DNA of 44,328 nucleotides from Terriglobia bacterium (lineage in GTDB: Bacteria; Acidobacteriota; Terriglobia; Bryobacterales; Bryobacteraceae). The stretch is from positions 1 through 44,328 of the forward strand of contig JAIQEX010000044.1 of NCBI GenBank assembly GCA_020073615.1. The letters are read 5' to 3'. Positions within the stretch are counted from its first letter, which is position 1, and every line of letters begins with the position of its first letter. Shown here in pieces: positions 1 to 10,699 of this stretch. The notes beneath the pieces were generated by a model. It worked only from the letters and a program-made list of their open reading frames with translations. It made no database searches and was not told where the DNA came from. Both the position numbers and the translations under genes were made by a program.

Positions 1-173
1 GTACCGGTGCGGCTTGCCGTCTTTGATCCGCGTATTGCTGCGCAGAAACATGCTCCATTGCAGAATGCCAGAATCCTGCCCGGCTGCATAGAGGGTAGGT
101 CTCCACTACAAGCACTTGCGAAAATGTTTTACTCACCGCGAAGGGCTTACCTCGCCGATCCGCCCGAATTTAG

Positions 174-506
174 TGTGAAACTCGGCTCAACTGCGAAGGT
201 TCGGCTAAACTTACCCCTCCGGACCAGTCCCTGGATGTGATTGGCGCCATCGGCGAACTGGCGCGCCTGGGCAAGACCAACACCACCGCGGCGCTGGCGA
301 AACGCACCGGCGGCACTACTTTCGCGTTCATCCAGCAGAAGGAGCTCGAAGCAACCATCGAAAAGCTGGGAGCCGAACTGCACAGCCAGTACGTGGTCAG
401 TTTTGCGCCCGAAGCGCCGGCGCCGGGATATCACACGCTCGAAGTGCGCCTCGCCCGCCCCGGCGAGTTCCGCATCCGTGCGCGCCCGGGTTATTGGGCG
501 AACTGA
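174..506 (+). pseudogene. C-terminal remnant of a VWFA-related-domain protein
   Basis: Only about 110 residues are open in this frame, after a TAG at 171-173; the first usable start is a GTG at 237. The product ends in a stretch (YVVSFAPEAP through RARPGYWAN) that resembles the C-terminus of the secreted VWFA-related family expanded in Acidobacteria. That family normally exceeds 300 residues, with a von Willebrand A domain before this tail. No VWA metal-site motif is present in any frame of the 173 bases upstream, and those bases look unrelated. I therefore read it as a gene that lost its 5' part by rearrangement or insertion. An intact gene interrupted by assembly error is the alternative. 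Function is not assignable. Confidence 0.5.
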
Positions 507-516
507 GACCAGTGGG

Positions 517-552
517 GCAGCTTGACAAGCTGCGGCCGATTGTCAATCGGCC
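517..552 (+). terminator. two adjacent perfect hairpins without a T-tract
   Basis: Bases 517-523 pair with 527-533 around a 3-base loop, and 534-541 pair with 545-552 around another 3-base loop. They lie directly after the truncated gene and before the molybdenum-hydroxylase operon. No U-run follows, so intrinsic termination is uncertain. They may be mRNA-end structures or a small repeat. Confidence 0.4.
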
Positions 553-570
553 AACCCCCGCGCAGGCTGT

Positions 571-576
571 TACAAT
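571..576 (+). promoter_or_regulatory. candidate -10 element (TACAAT) of the purine-type operon
   Basis: TACAAT matches the sigma-70 -10 consensus at 5 of 6 positions and lies 24 bases before the first ATG of the nine-gene operon. No good -35 lies 16-18 bases upstream; a TTGTCA at 540-545 is 25 bases away, which is too far. An activator-dependent or extended promoter is possible. No Shine-Dalgarno sequence precedes the ATG at 601, so the 5' UTR would be very short. Confidence 0.3.
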
Positions 577-600
577 CAGGTCTCAAAGACATTCAATCCC

Positions 601-1470
601 ATGTTTGACCTGGTAGAGGCATTTCATCGCCCATCGAGCATCCGCGAAGCATTGCGCCTGCTCCACGCCGGAGGCCGCCGCGCGCGCATTGTGGCCGGCG
701 GAACCGACGTCGTCGTGCGGGCAGACCCGGAGATTCGGTCGCTCGTGGACATCACCCGGCTGGGCCTGACGTACATCAAGCGCTCCGGCGGCGCGTGGGC
801 CATCGGCGCCACCACCACCATGGCGCAAATCGAGCATTCGGCGGCCCTGCGCGCGCTCGCCGGAGGCATCCTGGTCGAAGCGGCGAAGGGATGCGGCAGC
901 GTGCAACTGCGCAACATGGCGACCCTGGGCGGCAACCTGGCCAACGCTTCGCCGGCCGCCGATACCGCCGCGCCGCTGCTGGTGCTCGACGCCCAAGTGG
1001 TCGTGGCGGGCGAACGCAGCCGGCGCACACTGGCGCTGGCCGATTTTTTCCTCAAGCCGGGTGAAACCGCGCTGGGCAAAGCGCTGCTGGTGGAGATTCT
1101 GATTCCCGCGCCACCGCGCGGCGCGCGCACGGCGTGGTCGTTCCAGAAACTCGGCCGCACGGAAAGCGATATCTCGGTGGTCAACGCGGCGGCCGGCCTG
1201 CAAGTGGATGGCAAGGGCGTATGCAAGTGGTGCCGCATCGCGCTGGGCGCGGTCGCCCCGGTGCCGTTGCGCGCGCGCGCGGCGGAGGCGCTCGTCACCG
1301 GCCGCAAGCTGGACGGCAGCCTGGTGGAACAGGCGGCCGCGGAGGCGGCGCGCGAGGCCAGCCCCATCACCGATATCCGCGCCACTGCGGAATATCGCCG
1401 CGAGATGTGCCGCGTGCTGGTAAAGCGGGCGCTGGCGGAATGCGCGGCACGAGCGGGGTGCTCATTATGA
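601..1470 (+). CDS. FAD-binding subunit of a xanthine dehydrogenase-family molybdenum hydroxylase (YgfM/XdhB/CoxM type)
   Basis: This 289-residue protein has the length and motifs of the separate flavin subunit of molybdenum hydroxylases. It should pass electrons from the 2Fe-2S centres to an acceptor such as NAD+ in the cytoplasm. The FAD-binding signatures are visible: VAGGTDVVVRAD near residues 37-48 and TLGGNLANASPAADT near 107-121. The C-terminal half matches the CO-dehydrogenase flavoprotein C-terminal domain. It is the first gene of a plus-strand operon and overlaps the next gene by the sequence ATGA, which suggests translational coupling. The ATG at 601 gives the expected N-terminus although no clear ribosome-binding site precedes it. 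Substrate is not readable from this subunit; the neighbours point to purines. Confidence 0.93.
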   Translation: MFDLVEAFHRPSSIREALRLLHAGGRRARIVAGGTDVVVRADPEIRSLVDITRLGLTYIKRSGGAWAIGATTTMAQIEHSAALRALAGGILVEAAKGCGSVQLRNMATLGGNLANASPAADTAAPLLVLDAQVVVAGERSRRTLALADFFLKPGETALGKALLVEILIPAPPRGARTAWSFQKLGRTESDISVVNAAAGLQVDGKGVCKWCRIALGAVAPVPLRARAAEALVTGRKLDGSLVEQAAAEAAREASPITDIRATAEYRREMCRVLVKRALAECAARAGCSL

Positions 1471-1970
1471 AAACGATGCAACTACGGCTCACCGTGAACG
1501 GCGAAACGCGCCAGTGGACTATCGCCCCCGGCGACCTGCTGCTCGATGTGCTGCGCCGCGAAGGCTGCTACGGCGTGAAGCGCGGCTGCGAAAAAGGAGA
1601 ATGCGGCGCCTGCACGGTGCTGCTCGACGGCAAGCCCATCAACTCCTGCCTGATGTTCGCGGCCCAGGCCGAAGGGTGCGACATCCTGACCATTGAAGGC
1701 CTGGCCGTGGGCGATGTTCTCGATCCGCTCCAGGAAGCGTTTCTCGATCACGGCGCGGTGCAGTGCGGCTACTGCACGCCGGGCATGATTCTGAACGCCA
1801 AGGCGCTGCTGGCGCGCAATCCGCACCCCAGCGAAGCCGAAGTGCGCGAGACCATGGCCGGAAATTATTGCCGCTGCACCGGCTACCTGAAGCCCGTGGA
1901 AGCAGTGCTGGCCGCGGCCGGGCGCGCGCCGGCGCCGGCGAGGAGCGGCCGGAAGGCGGTGAAGCGATGA
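1467..1970 (+). CDS. 2Fe-2S subunit of the molybdenum hydroxylase (XdhC/CoxS type)
   Basis: The 167-residue small subunit carries two 2Fe-2S clusters. The plant-ferredoxin-type cluster is ligated by C41, C46, C49 and C61. The second, in the helical domain, is ligated by C100, C103, C135 and C137 (CGYC and CRC motifs). It relays electrons between the molybdopterin and flavin subunits. The ATG at 1467 overlaps the upstream stop as ATGA, and the next gene again starts within ATGA at its end, so the three subunits are coupled. The reading frame is open further upstream, but conserved sequence begins here. There is a short alanine/proline/arginine-rich tail after residue 150. Confidence 0.95.
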   Translation: MKTMQLRLTVNGETRQWTIAPGDLLLDVLRREGCYGVKRGCEKGECGACTVLLDGKPINSCLMFAAQAEGCDILTIEGLAVGDVLDPLQEAFLDHGAVQCGYCTPGMILNAKALLARNPHPSEAEVRETMAGNYCRCTGYLKPVEAVLAAAGRAPAPARSGRKAVKR

Positions 1971-4285
1971 GTGGCGATCGCGCCGTAGTCGGGCAGAATC
2001 TGCGCAAGGTGGACGGCGTCAAGCTGGTAACCGGGCGTCCCGCCTTCACCGACGATATCCACCTGCCAGGCATGCTGATCGGCAAGATCCTGCCCAGTCC
2101 GCACGCCCATGCGCGCATCAAGCGGATCGATACCGGCAAAGCGCGGGCGCTCCCCGGCGTCCACGCGGTCCTTACATATAAGGATGTGCCGCGCGTGCCC
2201 CACACCACCGCCGGCCAGGCGTGGCCCGAGCCGTCGCCCTACGACACCTACCTGCTGGACAACAAGGTGCGCTTCGTGGGCGACCGCGTGGCGGCGGTGG
2301 CGGCCGAAACGCGCGCCATCGCCGAAAAGGCGCTGCGGCTGATCGAAGTGGAATACGAGGTGCTGCCCGCCGTGCTGGAGATCGAGCAGGCCATGGCGTC
2401 GGGCGTGGCGGTGATCCACGACGAGCCGGATTCCACGAAAATATTCGACCGCGAGCACAACATCGCCGGCTATATTCTGCGCGAGATCGGCAATGTCGAG
2501 GAGGGATTCCGCGCATCCGACCTGATATTCGAGCGGGAATTCCGCACCGGGCGCCAGCAGCACTGCCCGCTCGAGCCGCACGTCGCCATCGCGTGGCTGG
2601 ATGCCGACCAGCGCCTGGTGATCCGCACCAGCACGCAGGTGCCGTACCACGCGCGCCGCCAAGTGGCAATGATCCTGCAGATCCCGGTGAGCCGCGTGCA
2701 CGTCATCAAGCCGCGCATCGGCGGCGGCTTCGGCGGCAAGCAGGAAATGCTGCTCGAAGACATCACCGGCGCGCTGGCGCTGGCCACCAAGCGGCCGGTG
2801 AAAATCGAATTCACGCGCGAGGAAGAGTTCTACATGGCGCGCAGCCGCCATCCGCAGATCCTGCGCATGAAGATGGGCGTCAAGCGCGACGGCACCATCG
2901 TCGCCAGCCAGTTGACCGTGCTCGCGACCACGGGCGCGTACGGCAGCCACTCCACCACCGTGCAGGGCAACACGGGCAGCAAAGTGCTGCCGCTCTACCG
3001 CGCGGAGCACATGCGCTTCGAGTGCCACGTGGTCTACACCAACACGCCGGTGGCGGGCGCCTTCCGCGGCTACGGATGCCCGCAGGGCTTCTTCGCCCAG
3101 GAGACACTGGTGGACGAAATCGCGGAGGAGTTGGGCCGCGACCCGGTCGAGTTCCGCCGCCAGAACATGATCCGCCTGGGCGATATCGACAAGCTCTCCG
3201 CGCAGTTGGGCGAGGGCAAGGAGGGCCTGCCGCGCCACATTCGCAGTTGCGGCTTGCCCGAGTGTCTCGACCGCGCGGCGGCGGCCGTCGATTGGGACGG
3301 CAAGCGCAACGCGGCGGGCGGCCCGGCGCACCTGAAGCGCGGCGTGGGCATGGCCGCCACCATGCAGGGCAGCGGAATTGCGGGCGTCGACTGGGCTTCG
3401 GCCTTCCTCAAAATGAACGAGGATGGCTCGTTCTTTCTCCAGGTGGGCGCTGCCGACGTCGGCGCGGGCGCCGATACCGTGCTGGCGCAGATCGCCGCCG
3501 AGACCCTGGGCGTGAGCCTCGACAAGGTCGTCATCACCTCGGGCGACACCGATATCACGCCCTTCGACGTGGGCGCTTACGCTTCGAGCACGACTATCAT
3601 CTCCGGCGGCGCGGTGCGCAAGGCCGCGGAAAAGGTGCGAGCGCACGTGCTCGACATGGCCGCGAAGATGCTTGACGCGCCGGTGGACAAGCTGGAGTGC
3701 GGCGACAACCAGGTCTACACCATCTGCGAATGCCGCAAGGCGGTGAGCATGGCCGAGCTCGCCATGCACGCCATGTACAAGGAGAAGACGCAGATCATGG
3801 ACGGCGCGTCGCACTTCAACACCGACAGCCCGCCGCCCTTCTGCGTGACCTTCGCCGAAGTGGAAGTGGATACCGAAACCGGCAAGGTGCGCGTGCTGCA
3901 CCTGGTGACTGCGGTCGACCCCGGAACGGCCATCAACCCCATGCAGGCCGAGGGGCAGGTGGAAGGCGCGGTGGCCCAGGGGCTGGGCTATGCGCTGATC
4001 GAGGAACTGCTGCTCGACGGCCAGGGCCGGCCGCGCAATGCGAGTTTTCTCGACTACAAGATTTTCAGTGCGAAGGACATGCCCCGCCTCACCACCATCC
4101 TGGTGGAGACCGACGAGCCGCTGGGACCATTCGGCGCGAAGTCGATTTCCGAGGTCCCCATCAACGGCCCGGCGCCGGCGATTGCCAACGCCATTTATCA
4201 CGCCGTCGGAATCCGGCTGCGCAAGCTGCCCATTCGGCCGGAAGATGTATTGCGCGAACTGCGCGAGAAGTTACCAACCCTATGA
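1967..4285 (+). CDS. molybdopterin-binding catalytic subunit of a xanthine dehydrogenase-family hydroxylase (XdhA/XdhD type)
   Basis: This 772-residue subunit should carry the molybdopterin-cytosine-dinucleotide cofactor and hydroxylate a heterocycle at a C-H next to ring nitrogen. Visible landmarks are the Moco loop GGGFGGKQE (252-260), the AFRGYGCPQG segment with R367, and the active-site glutamate E729 in AKSISEVPINGP, which corresponds to the catalytic Glu of xanthine dehydrogenases. The length suits the a/b-hammerhead plus Mo-binding domains without fused FeS or FAD parts. The ATG at 1967 is set by ATGA overlap with the 2Fe-2S gene. E. coli XdhD in the related cluster is fused to its 2Fe-2S part, whereas here the subunits are separate. 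Purine substrate is inferred from the neighbours; aldehydes or N-heterocycles are alternatives. Confidence 0.93.
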   Translation: MSGDRAVVGQNLRKVDGVKLVTGRPAFTDDIHLPGMLIGKILPSPHAHARIKRIDTGKARALPGVHAVLTYKDVPRVPHTTAGQAWPEPSPYDTYLLDNKVRFVGDRVAAVAAETRAIAEKALRLIEVEYEVLPAVLEIEQAMASGVAVIHDEPDSTKIFDREHNIAGYILREIGNVEEGFRASDLIFEREFRTGRQQHCPLEPHVAIAWLDADQRLVIRTSTQVPYHARRQVAMILQIPVSRVHVIKPRIGGGFGGKQEMLLEDITGALALATKRPVKIEFTREEEFYMARSRHPQILRMKMGVKRDGTIVASQLTVLATTGAYGSHSTTVQGNTGSKVLPLYRAEHMRFECHVVYTNTPVAGAFRGYGCPQGFFAQETLVDEIAEELGRDPVEFRRQNMIRLGDIDKLSAQLGEGKEGLPRHIRSCGLPECLDRAAAAVDWDGKRNAAGGPAHLKRGVGMAATMQGSGIAGVDWASAFLKMNEDGSFFLQVGAADVGAGADTVLAQIAAETLGVSLDKVVITSGDTDITPFDVGAYASSTTIISGGAVRKAAEKVRAHVLDMAAKMLDAPVDKLECGDNQVYTICECRKAVSMAELAMHAMYKEKTQIMDGASHFNTDSPPPFCVTFAEVEVDTETGKVRVLHLVTAVDPGTAINPMQAEGQVEGAVAQGLGYALIEELLLDGQGRPRNASFLDYKIFSAKDMPRLTTILVETDEPLGPFGAKSISEVPINGPAPAIANAIYHAVGIRLRKLPIRPEDVLRELREKLPTL

Positions 4286-5509
4286 CATCCACCATCACAC
4301 TCGACCGCCGGCGCCTGGCCGCCCTGGCGCAATCCTACGAAGCCGACATCGTGCAATTCCTGCGCGACCTGATCGCCATCCCCGCCGAGAGCAGCCACGA
4401 AGGCCCGGTGATCGCGCGCATCCGCCAGGAGATGGAGAAGGTCGGCTTCGACGAAGTCCGCATCGATCCCATGGGCAACATTCTGGGGCGCATCGGCTCG
4501 GGCAAGAGCGTCATCATGATGGATTCGCACACCGACACGGTCGGCGTGGGCGACCCCAAGGAATGGGCCTGGGACCCGTACCGCGGCAAGGTGGAGGACG
4601 GCTACATCTACGGACGCGGCGCCTGCGATCAGCGCGCCGGCATGGCCAGCATGGTCTACGCCGGCAAGCTCATCAAGGAACTCGGCCTGGCCGGCGACTA
4701 CACGCTCTACGTGGTCGGCTCGGTGCAGGAAGAGGATTGCGATGGCCTGCCGTGGCTCTACATCTTGAAGGAGGACGGCATTCGCCCCGATTGCGTGGTG
4801 ATCACCGAGCCGAGCAGCCTGCGCATCTACCGCGGCCATCGCGGACGCATGGAGATCGAAGTGCACCTGCGCGGCAAATCGTGCCACGCGAGCGCGCCCG
4901 AGCGTGGCGACAACCCGGTCTACAAGATGAGCCGCCTGGTGGCGGAGGTCGAAAAGCTGAACACGCGCTTGCGCGAAGACCCGTTCCTGGGGCGCGGCAC
5001 CATCGCGGTCACCGAAATTCGCTCGCTCTCGCCCTCGTTGTGCGCCGTGCCGGGCGCCTGTTCCATCCATCTCGACCGCCGGCTCACCGCGGGCGAGACC
5101 AAGGAGAGCGCGCTGGCCGAAGTGAAAGCGCTCGCCGGCGCGGAAGACGCCGAAATCGAAATCCTCAACTACGAAACGCCGAGCTACACCGGCCTGCGCT
5201 ACCCGATGGAGAAATACTATCCCACCTGGGTGCTGGAGGAGTCGCACCCGCTGGCGCTGGCGGCTGTGGCTACGTATGAAACGCTTTGGCAGAAGCCGCC
5301 GGTGGTGGACAAGTGGACCTTCAGCACCAACGGCGTGGGCTCCATGGGCTTGATGGGCGTGCCCACCATCGGCTTCGGGCCGGGCGAGGAGGAAGTGGCC
5401 CACAGCGTGGTGGAGCGCGTGCCCATACGGCACCTGGTGGAGGCGGCACAATTCTACGCGGCGTTTCCGCTGATTTTCTCCGAGCGCCAGGTAGGACCAC
5501 GCAAAGGCA

Positions 5510-5517
<8 letters not shown>
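4282..5517 (+). CDS. ygeY: M20-family metallohydrolase of the YgeY type
   Basis: The 411-residue protein is an M20 peptidase/amidohydrolase closely resembling E. coli YgeY (about 403 residues), including phrases such as VQEEDCDG, RGRMEI, SAPERGDN and VVDKWTFSTNGV. Di-zinc landmarks are H83 and D85 (DSHTD), D116 (GACDQ), and the paired glutamates E150/E151. YgeY belongs to the conserved gene set once called putative selenium metabolism and now linked to anaerobic purine/urate breakdown, where it is expected to cleave an amide, ureido or carbamoyl bond of a ring-opened intermediate; the exact substrate is not readable here. The ATG at 4282 overlaps the previous stop (ATGA). It overlaps the next gene by 8 bases. 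Confidence 0.93.
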
Positions 5518-7430
<1,913 letters not shown>

Positions 7431-7459
<29 letters not shown>

Positions 7460-8456
7460 GGGCCGGGACTGGATCACCACGGAGGAATGGAGCGCCGCCG
7501 AGCTGGACGTCATGCTTGACGTGGCCGGCGATCTCAAACGGAAATTCAAGGGGCACATTCCCCACCGCTACCTGCCCGACCAGACCATCTTTCTGATGTT
7601 CTTCGACAAGTCCACGCGCACGCGCAACTCGTTCGAAGCGGGGATGACGCAGCTTGGCGGCCACGCCCATTTCCTCACCGCCGACGTGATGCAGGTCTCG
7701 CATGGCGAGAGCCCCAAGGACACCGGCATCATTCTCTCCAGCTACGGGCACGCCATCGCCATCCGCCACGACCTGATCCCCGGCGAAGGCAACGCCTACA
7801 TGCGCGAAGTGGCGAAGTGGGCCGCGGCTCCGGTCATCAACATGCAATGCGATGTGGACCACCCCTGCCAGACGCTGGCCGACCTGATGACCATCCGCGA
7901 GCTGCGCGGCCGGGACCTGCGCGGCCTCAAGATCGCGGTCTCGTGGGCCTACGCGCCCAGTTACGCCAAGCCGCTCTCCGTGCCGCAGGGGCTCATCATG
8001 TTGATGCCTCGCTTCGGCATGGATGTGGTGCTGGCGCACCCGCCGGAGTACGCGCTGATGCCGGAGACCATGCAGGCGGCGCACGCCAACGCCGCACGCG
8101 GTGGCGGCAAATTCCGCGTCGTGGACAATATGGACGAAGCGTTCCGCGACGCCGACGTAGTGATTCCCAAAAGCTGGGGATGCCTCGATACCATGGGCAG
8201 CAAGCCCGAGGAATCGCTGCGCATCGCGCGGCAGTACACCAACTGGATCTGCCACGCCGAACGGATGGCGCTGGCCAAAAAGGACGTGCTGTACATGCAT
8301 CCGCTGCCCGCCGACCGCGGCAACGAAGTGACCGACGATGTGATCGACGGGCCCAATTCCGTGGTCTACCAGGAAGCGGAGAACCGCCTGCACACGGCCA
8401 AAGCGATCATGGCGCTGACCATGGCCGATCGCGAAATCGAGTACGAGGCCGAGTAA
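7431..8456 (+). CDS. ygeW: YgeW-type knotted carbamoyltransferase
   Basis: The 341-residue protein belongs to the aspartate/ornithine carbamoyltransferase superfamily. Carbamoyl-phosphate motifs are visible: STRTR at 61-65, HPCQ at 144-147 and HPLP at 290-293. Sequence and length fit the YgeW branch, whose second substrate is not firmly established. In this context the physiological direction is probably phosphorolysis of a carbamoylated catabolite, giving carbamoyl phosphate for the carbamate kinase encoded immediately downstream. The ATG at 7431 is preceded by a strong AGGAGGT at 7422-7428, so translation can start independently inside the end of ygfK. The stop codon directly abuts the GTG of the kinase gene. 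Ornithine carbamoyltransferase is less likely because no arginine-pathway gene is adjacent. Confidence 0.92.
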
Positions 8457-9407
8457 GTGCCGGAGACGCTGGTCATCGCCCTCGGCGGCAATGCCATCAC
8501 CCGGCCGGGCGAGCCCGGCACGATTCCCCAGCAGTTCGAGCATACCGCCGAGACGCTGGATCACTTGCTGCCGCTCTTCCGCAGCGACTGCGGCCTAGTC
8601 ATCACCCACGGCAACGGCCCGCAGATCGGCAACATCCTGATCCGCAGCGAAGAGGGCGAGCGGCGCGTGCCCCGCCTGCCGCTCGATACCTGCGTGAGCG
8701 ATTCGCAGGGCGGCATGGGGTACATGATCCAGCGGCTGGCCTGCGAGATGTTCTGCCGCGAAGGCATCCGCCGCACCGCGGCCACGGTGATCACGCAGGT
8801 GCTGGTGGACCGCGCGGACCCCGATTTCGCACATCCCAGCAAGCCCATCGGCTCGTTCTACGACCGCGCGGAGGCGGCGCGCATCGCCGCGGAAAGGCCC
8901 CACTGGATGATGCGCGAGATTGAGCCTGGGCGGTTTCGCCGCGTGGTGCCCTCGCCGCGGCCTATCAGCATTCTGGAAGAGGAAGCCATCGCCCGGCTGG
9001 TGGCAGCGAGCGTGGTGGTGATCGCCTGCGGCGGCGGCGGCATCCCCGTAACCTGGGAGGGCGACCGGCTCGTCGGCGTGGAGGGAGTCATCGACAAGGA
9101 TTTCGCCTCCGGCCTGCTGGCCACGCGCATACGGGCACACAAGCTGATCATCGTGACCTCCATCGAGCAGGCGGCCATACGCTTCGGCCGGCCCGATCAG
9201 CAGTGGCTCGGAACCGTCACCGTGGACGAAGCGCGGGCGTACCTCGCCGCGGGCGAGTTTCCCGCCGGATCGATGGGGCCCAAGATCGAAGCGGGCATCG
9301 ATTTCGTCGCGCGCGGCGGCGGGGAGTGCATCATCACCTCCACCGAGCACGTGGCGGCCGCGCTCGAAGGCCGCGCCGGCACGCACATCGTGGGAGCGCG
9401 CCCGTGA
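8457..9407 (+). CDS. carbamate kinase (ArcC/YqeA family)
   Basis: This 316-residue protein has the full set of carbamate-kinase signatures: ALGGNA near residues 8-13, THGNGPQIGN at 50-59, DSQGGMGYMIQ, ACGGGGIPV and DKDFASGLLA. It transfers phosphate from carbamoyl phosphate to ADP, giving ATP, ammonia and CO2, and is the energy-yielding step of the pathway. It starts at GTG directly after the YgeW stop and shares GTGA with the next gene. The pairing with YgeW copies the E. coli ygeW/yqeA arrangement and argues for net ATP formation from a purine-derived carbamoyl group. Confidence 0.95.
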   Translation: MPETLVIALGGNAITRPGEPGTIPQQFEHTAETLDHLLPLFRSDCGLVITHGNGPQIGNILIRSEEGERRVPRLPLDTCVSDSQGGMGYMIQRLACEMFCREGIRRTAATVITQVLVDRADPDFAHPSKPIGSFYDRAEAARIAAERPHWMMREIEPGRFRRVVPSPRPISILEEEAIARLVAASVVVIACGGGGIPVTWEGDRLVGVEGVIDKDFASGLLATRIRAHKLIIVTSIEQAAIRFGRPDQQWLGTVTVDEARAYLAAGEFPAGSMGPKIEAGIDFVARGGGECIITSTEHVAAALEGRAGTHIVGARP

Positions 9408-10699
9408 TCATTACCAACGCGCGCGTACTGACGTTTGACGCGGAGAATCGCGTGCTCGACAGCGCCAGCGTCCAGATTCGCGATGACGGCACGATTGGCG
9501 AGGTAGGCGAGGCCGCTGCGGACGGCGGGGAGCGAATCGACGCGCAGGGCCGGCTGCTGATGCCCGCGCTCATCAACTGCCACACCCACCTCTACAGCAC
9601 GCTCGCGCGCGGGATGCCGCTCGCCGGTCCCGCGCCGCGGAACTTCCCCGAGATTCTCAAGAAGGTGTGGTGGCGCCTCGATCGCGCCCTGAACCCGGAC
9701 GACGTCTACTACAGCGCCCTGGTGGGTCTGATCGATTCCGCCAAGTGCGGCGTCGGCACCCTGCTCGATCATCACTCCAGCCCCAACGCCTGCGCGGGCA
9801 GCCTGGACCGGATTGCGCAGGCATTCGCGGAAACCGGACTGCGCGGGGCGCTGTGCTATGAGACTTCCGACCGCGACGGCCCACGCAAAGCGCAAGACGG
9901 CCTGCGCGAAAATATCCGCTTCATTGAGCGGACGCGCCCCACGAACGATGGCCTGATCCACGCCAGCTTCGGCCTGCATGCCTCGTTCACTCTCGGCGAC
10001 CGCACGCTGCGACGCGCCGTCGAGGCCAACCGGTCGCTGGGCACCGGCTTTCACGTTCACGTGGCCGAGGACCGCTCCGACGCCGGCGCAGTCGCGCGCC
10101 TGCGCGATTTCGGCGTGCTCGACCAACGGACGCTGGCCGTCCACTGCCTGCATGTCACCGCGGCGGAGATGGGCATGCTGGCGAAGAGCGGCGCTAACGC
10201 CATCCACAACCCGCAATCCAATTGCAACAACGCCGTCGGCGTGGCCAAACTGCCGGAACTGATGCGGCGCGGCGTGCTGGTGGGTCTGGGCTCCGACGGC
10301 TATACCGCGCGCATGTGGGACGAATTCAAGACTGCCTTCCACCTGCAGAAACTGCGCGCGCGCGACCCCCGCGCGGCCGGTGCCGAAGCCTATGCCGCTG
10401 CCTTTCTGAATAACCGCGAGATTGTCCGCAAGATCTGGGGGCTGGAGATCGGCCGCATCGCCACCGGCGCGCGCGCGGACCTCATGCTGGTGGATTATTT
10501 CCCGCCCACGCCGCTCCATAGCGGCAACCTGTTCAGCCACCTGCTGTTCGGCATCTCCAACGCGCCCGTCGATACCCTGATCGTAAACGGACGCACCATC
10601 GTGCGCGACAAGCGCTGCGTCACCGTGGACGAGCGCAAAATAGCGGAGAAAGCCGCCGCCCAGGCCAAGTCACTTTGGAAAAGACTAGGAGCGAAATGA
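9404..10699 (+). CDS. ssnA: SsnA-type aminohydrolase
   Basis: The 431-residue protein is an amidohydrolase-superfamily metal enzyme. The metal ligands appear as H60 and H62 (NCHTHLYSTLARG), H219 (HVHVAED), H247/H250 (VHCLH) and D298 (GLGSDGYTARM). It matches E. coli SsnA in distinctive places, for example WWRLDRALNPDDVYYS near 89-104 and LDHHSSPNA near 121-129. The family resembles guanine deaminase and chlorohydrolases, so it should deaminate or hydrolytically open a nitrogen heterocycle. SsnA is a constant member of the yge/ygf purine cluster. The GTG at 9404 lies in a GTGA overlap with the kinase. The ATG of the following gene again overlaps its stop. Confidence 0.92.
   Translation: MIITNARVLTFDAENRVLDSASVQIRDDGTIGEVGEAAADGGERIDAQGRLLMPALINCHTHLYSTLARGMPLAGPAPRNFPEILKKVWWRLDRALNPDDVYYSALVGLIDSAKCGVGTLLDHHSSPNACAGSLDRIAQAFAETGLRGALCYETSDRDGPRKAQDGLRENIRFIERTRPTNDGLIHASFGLHASFTLGDRTLRRAVEANRSLGTGFHVHVAEDRSDAGAVARLRDFGVLDQRTLAVHCLHVTAAEMGMLAKSGANAIHNPQSNCNNAVGVAKLPELMRRGVLVGLGSDGYTARMWDEFKTAFHLQKLRARDPRAAGAEAYAAAFLNNREIVRKIWGLEIGRIATGARADLMLVDYFPPTPLHSGNLFSHLLFGISNAPVDTLIVNGRTIVRDKRCVTVDERKIAEKAAAQAKSLWKRLGAK

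Noticed and set aside
7-240. 77-codon plus-strand open frame at the left edge
   Set aside because: No family resemblance, no ribosome-binding site, and it overlaps the VWFA-related remnant in another frame.
540-576. TTGTCA with TACAAT as a full sigma-70 promoter for the purine-type operon
   Set aside because: The spacer is 25 bases, too long. Only the -10-like element is kept as a weak candidate.
1883-4201. 772-codon minus-strand open frame opposite the molybdenum subunit
   Set aside because: Shadow of the Mo-subunit gene; the translation has no recognisable motif.
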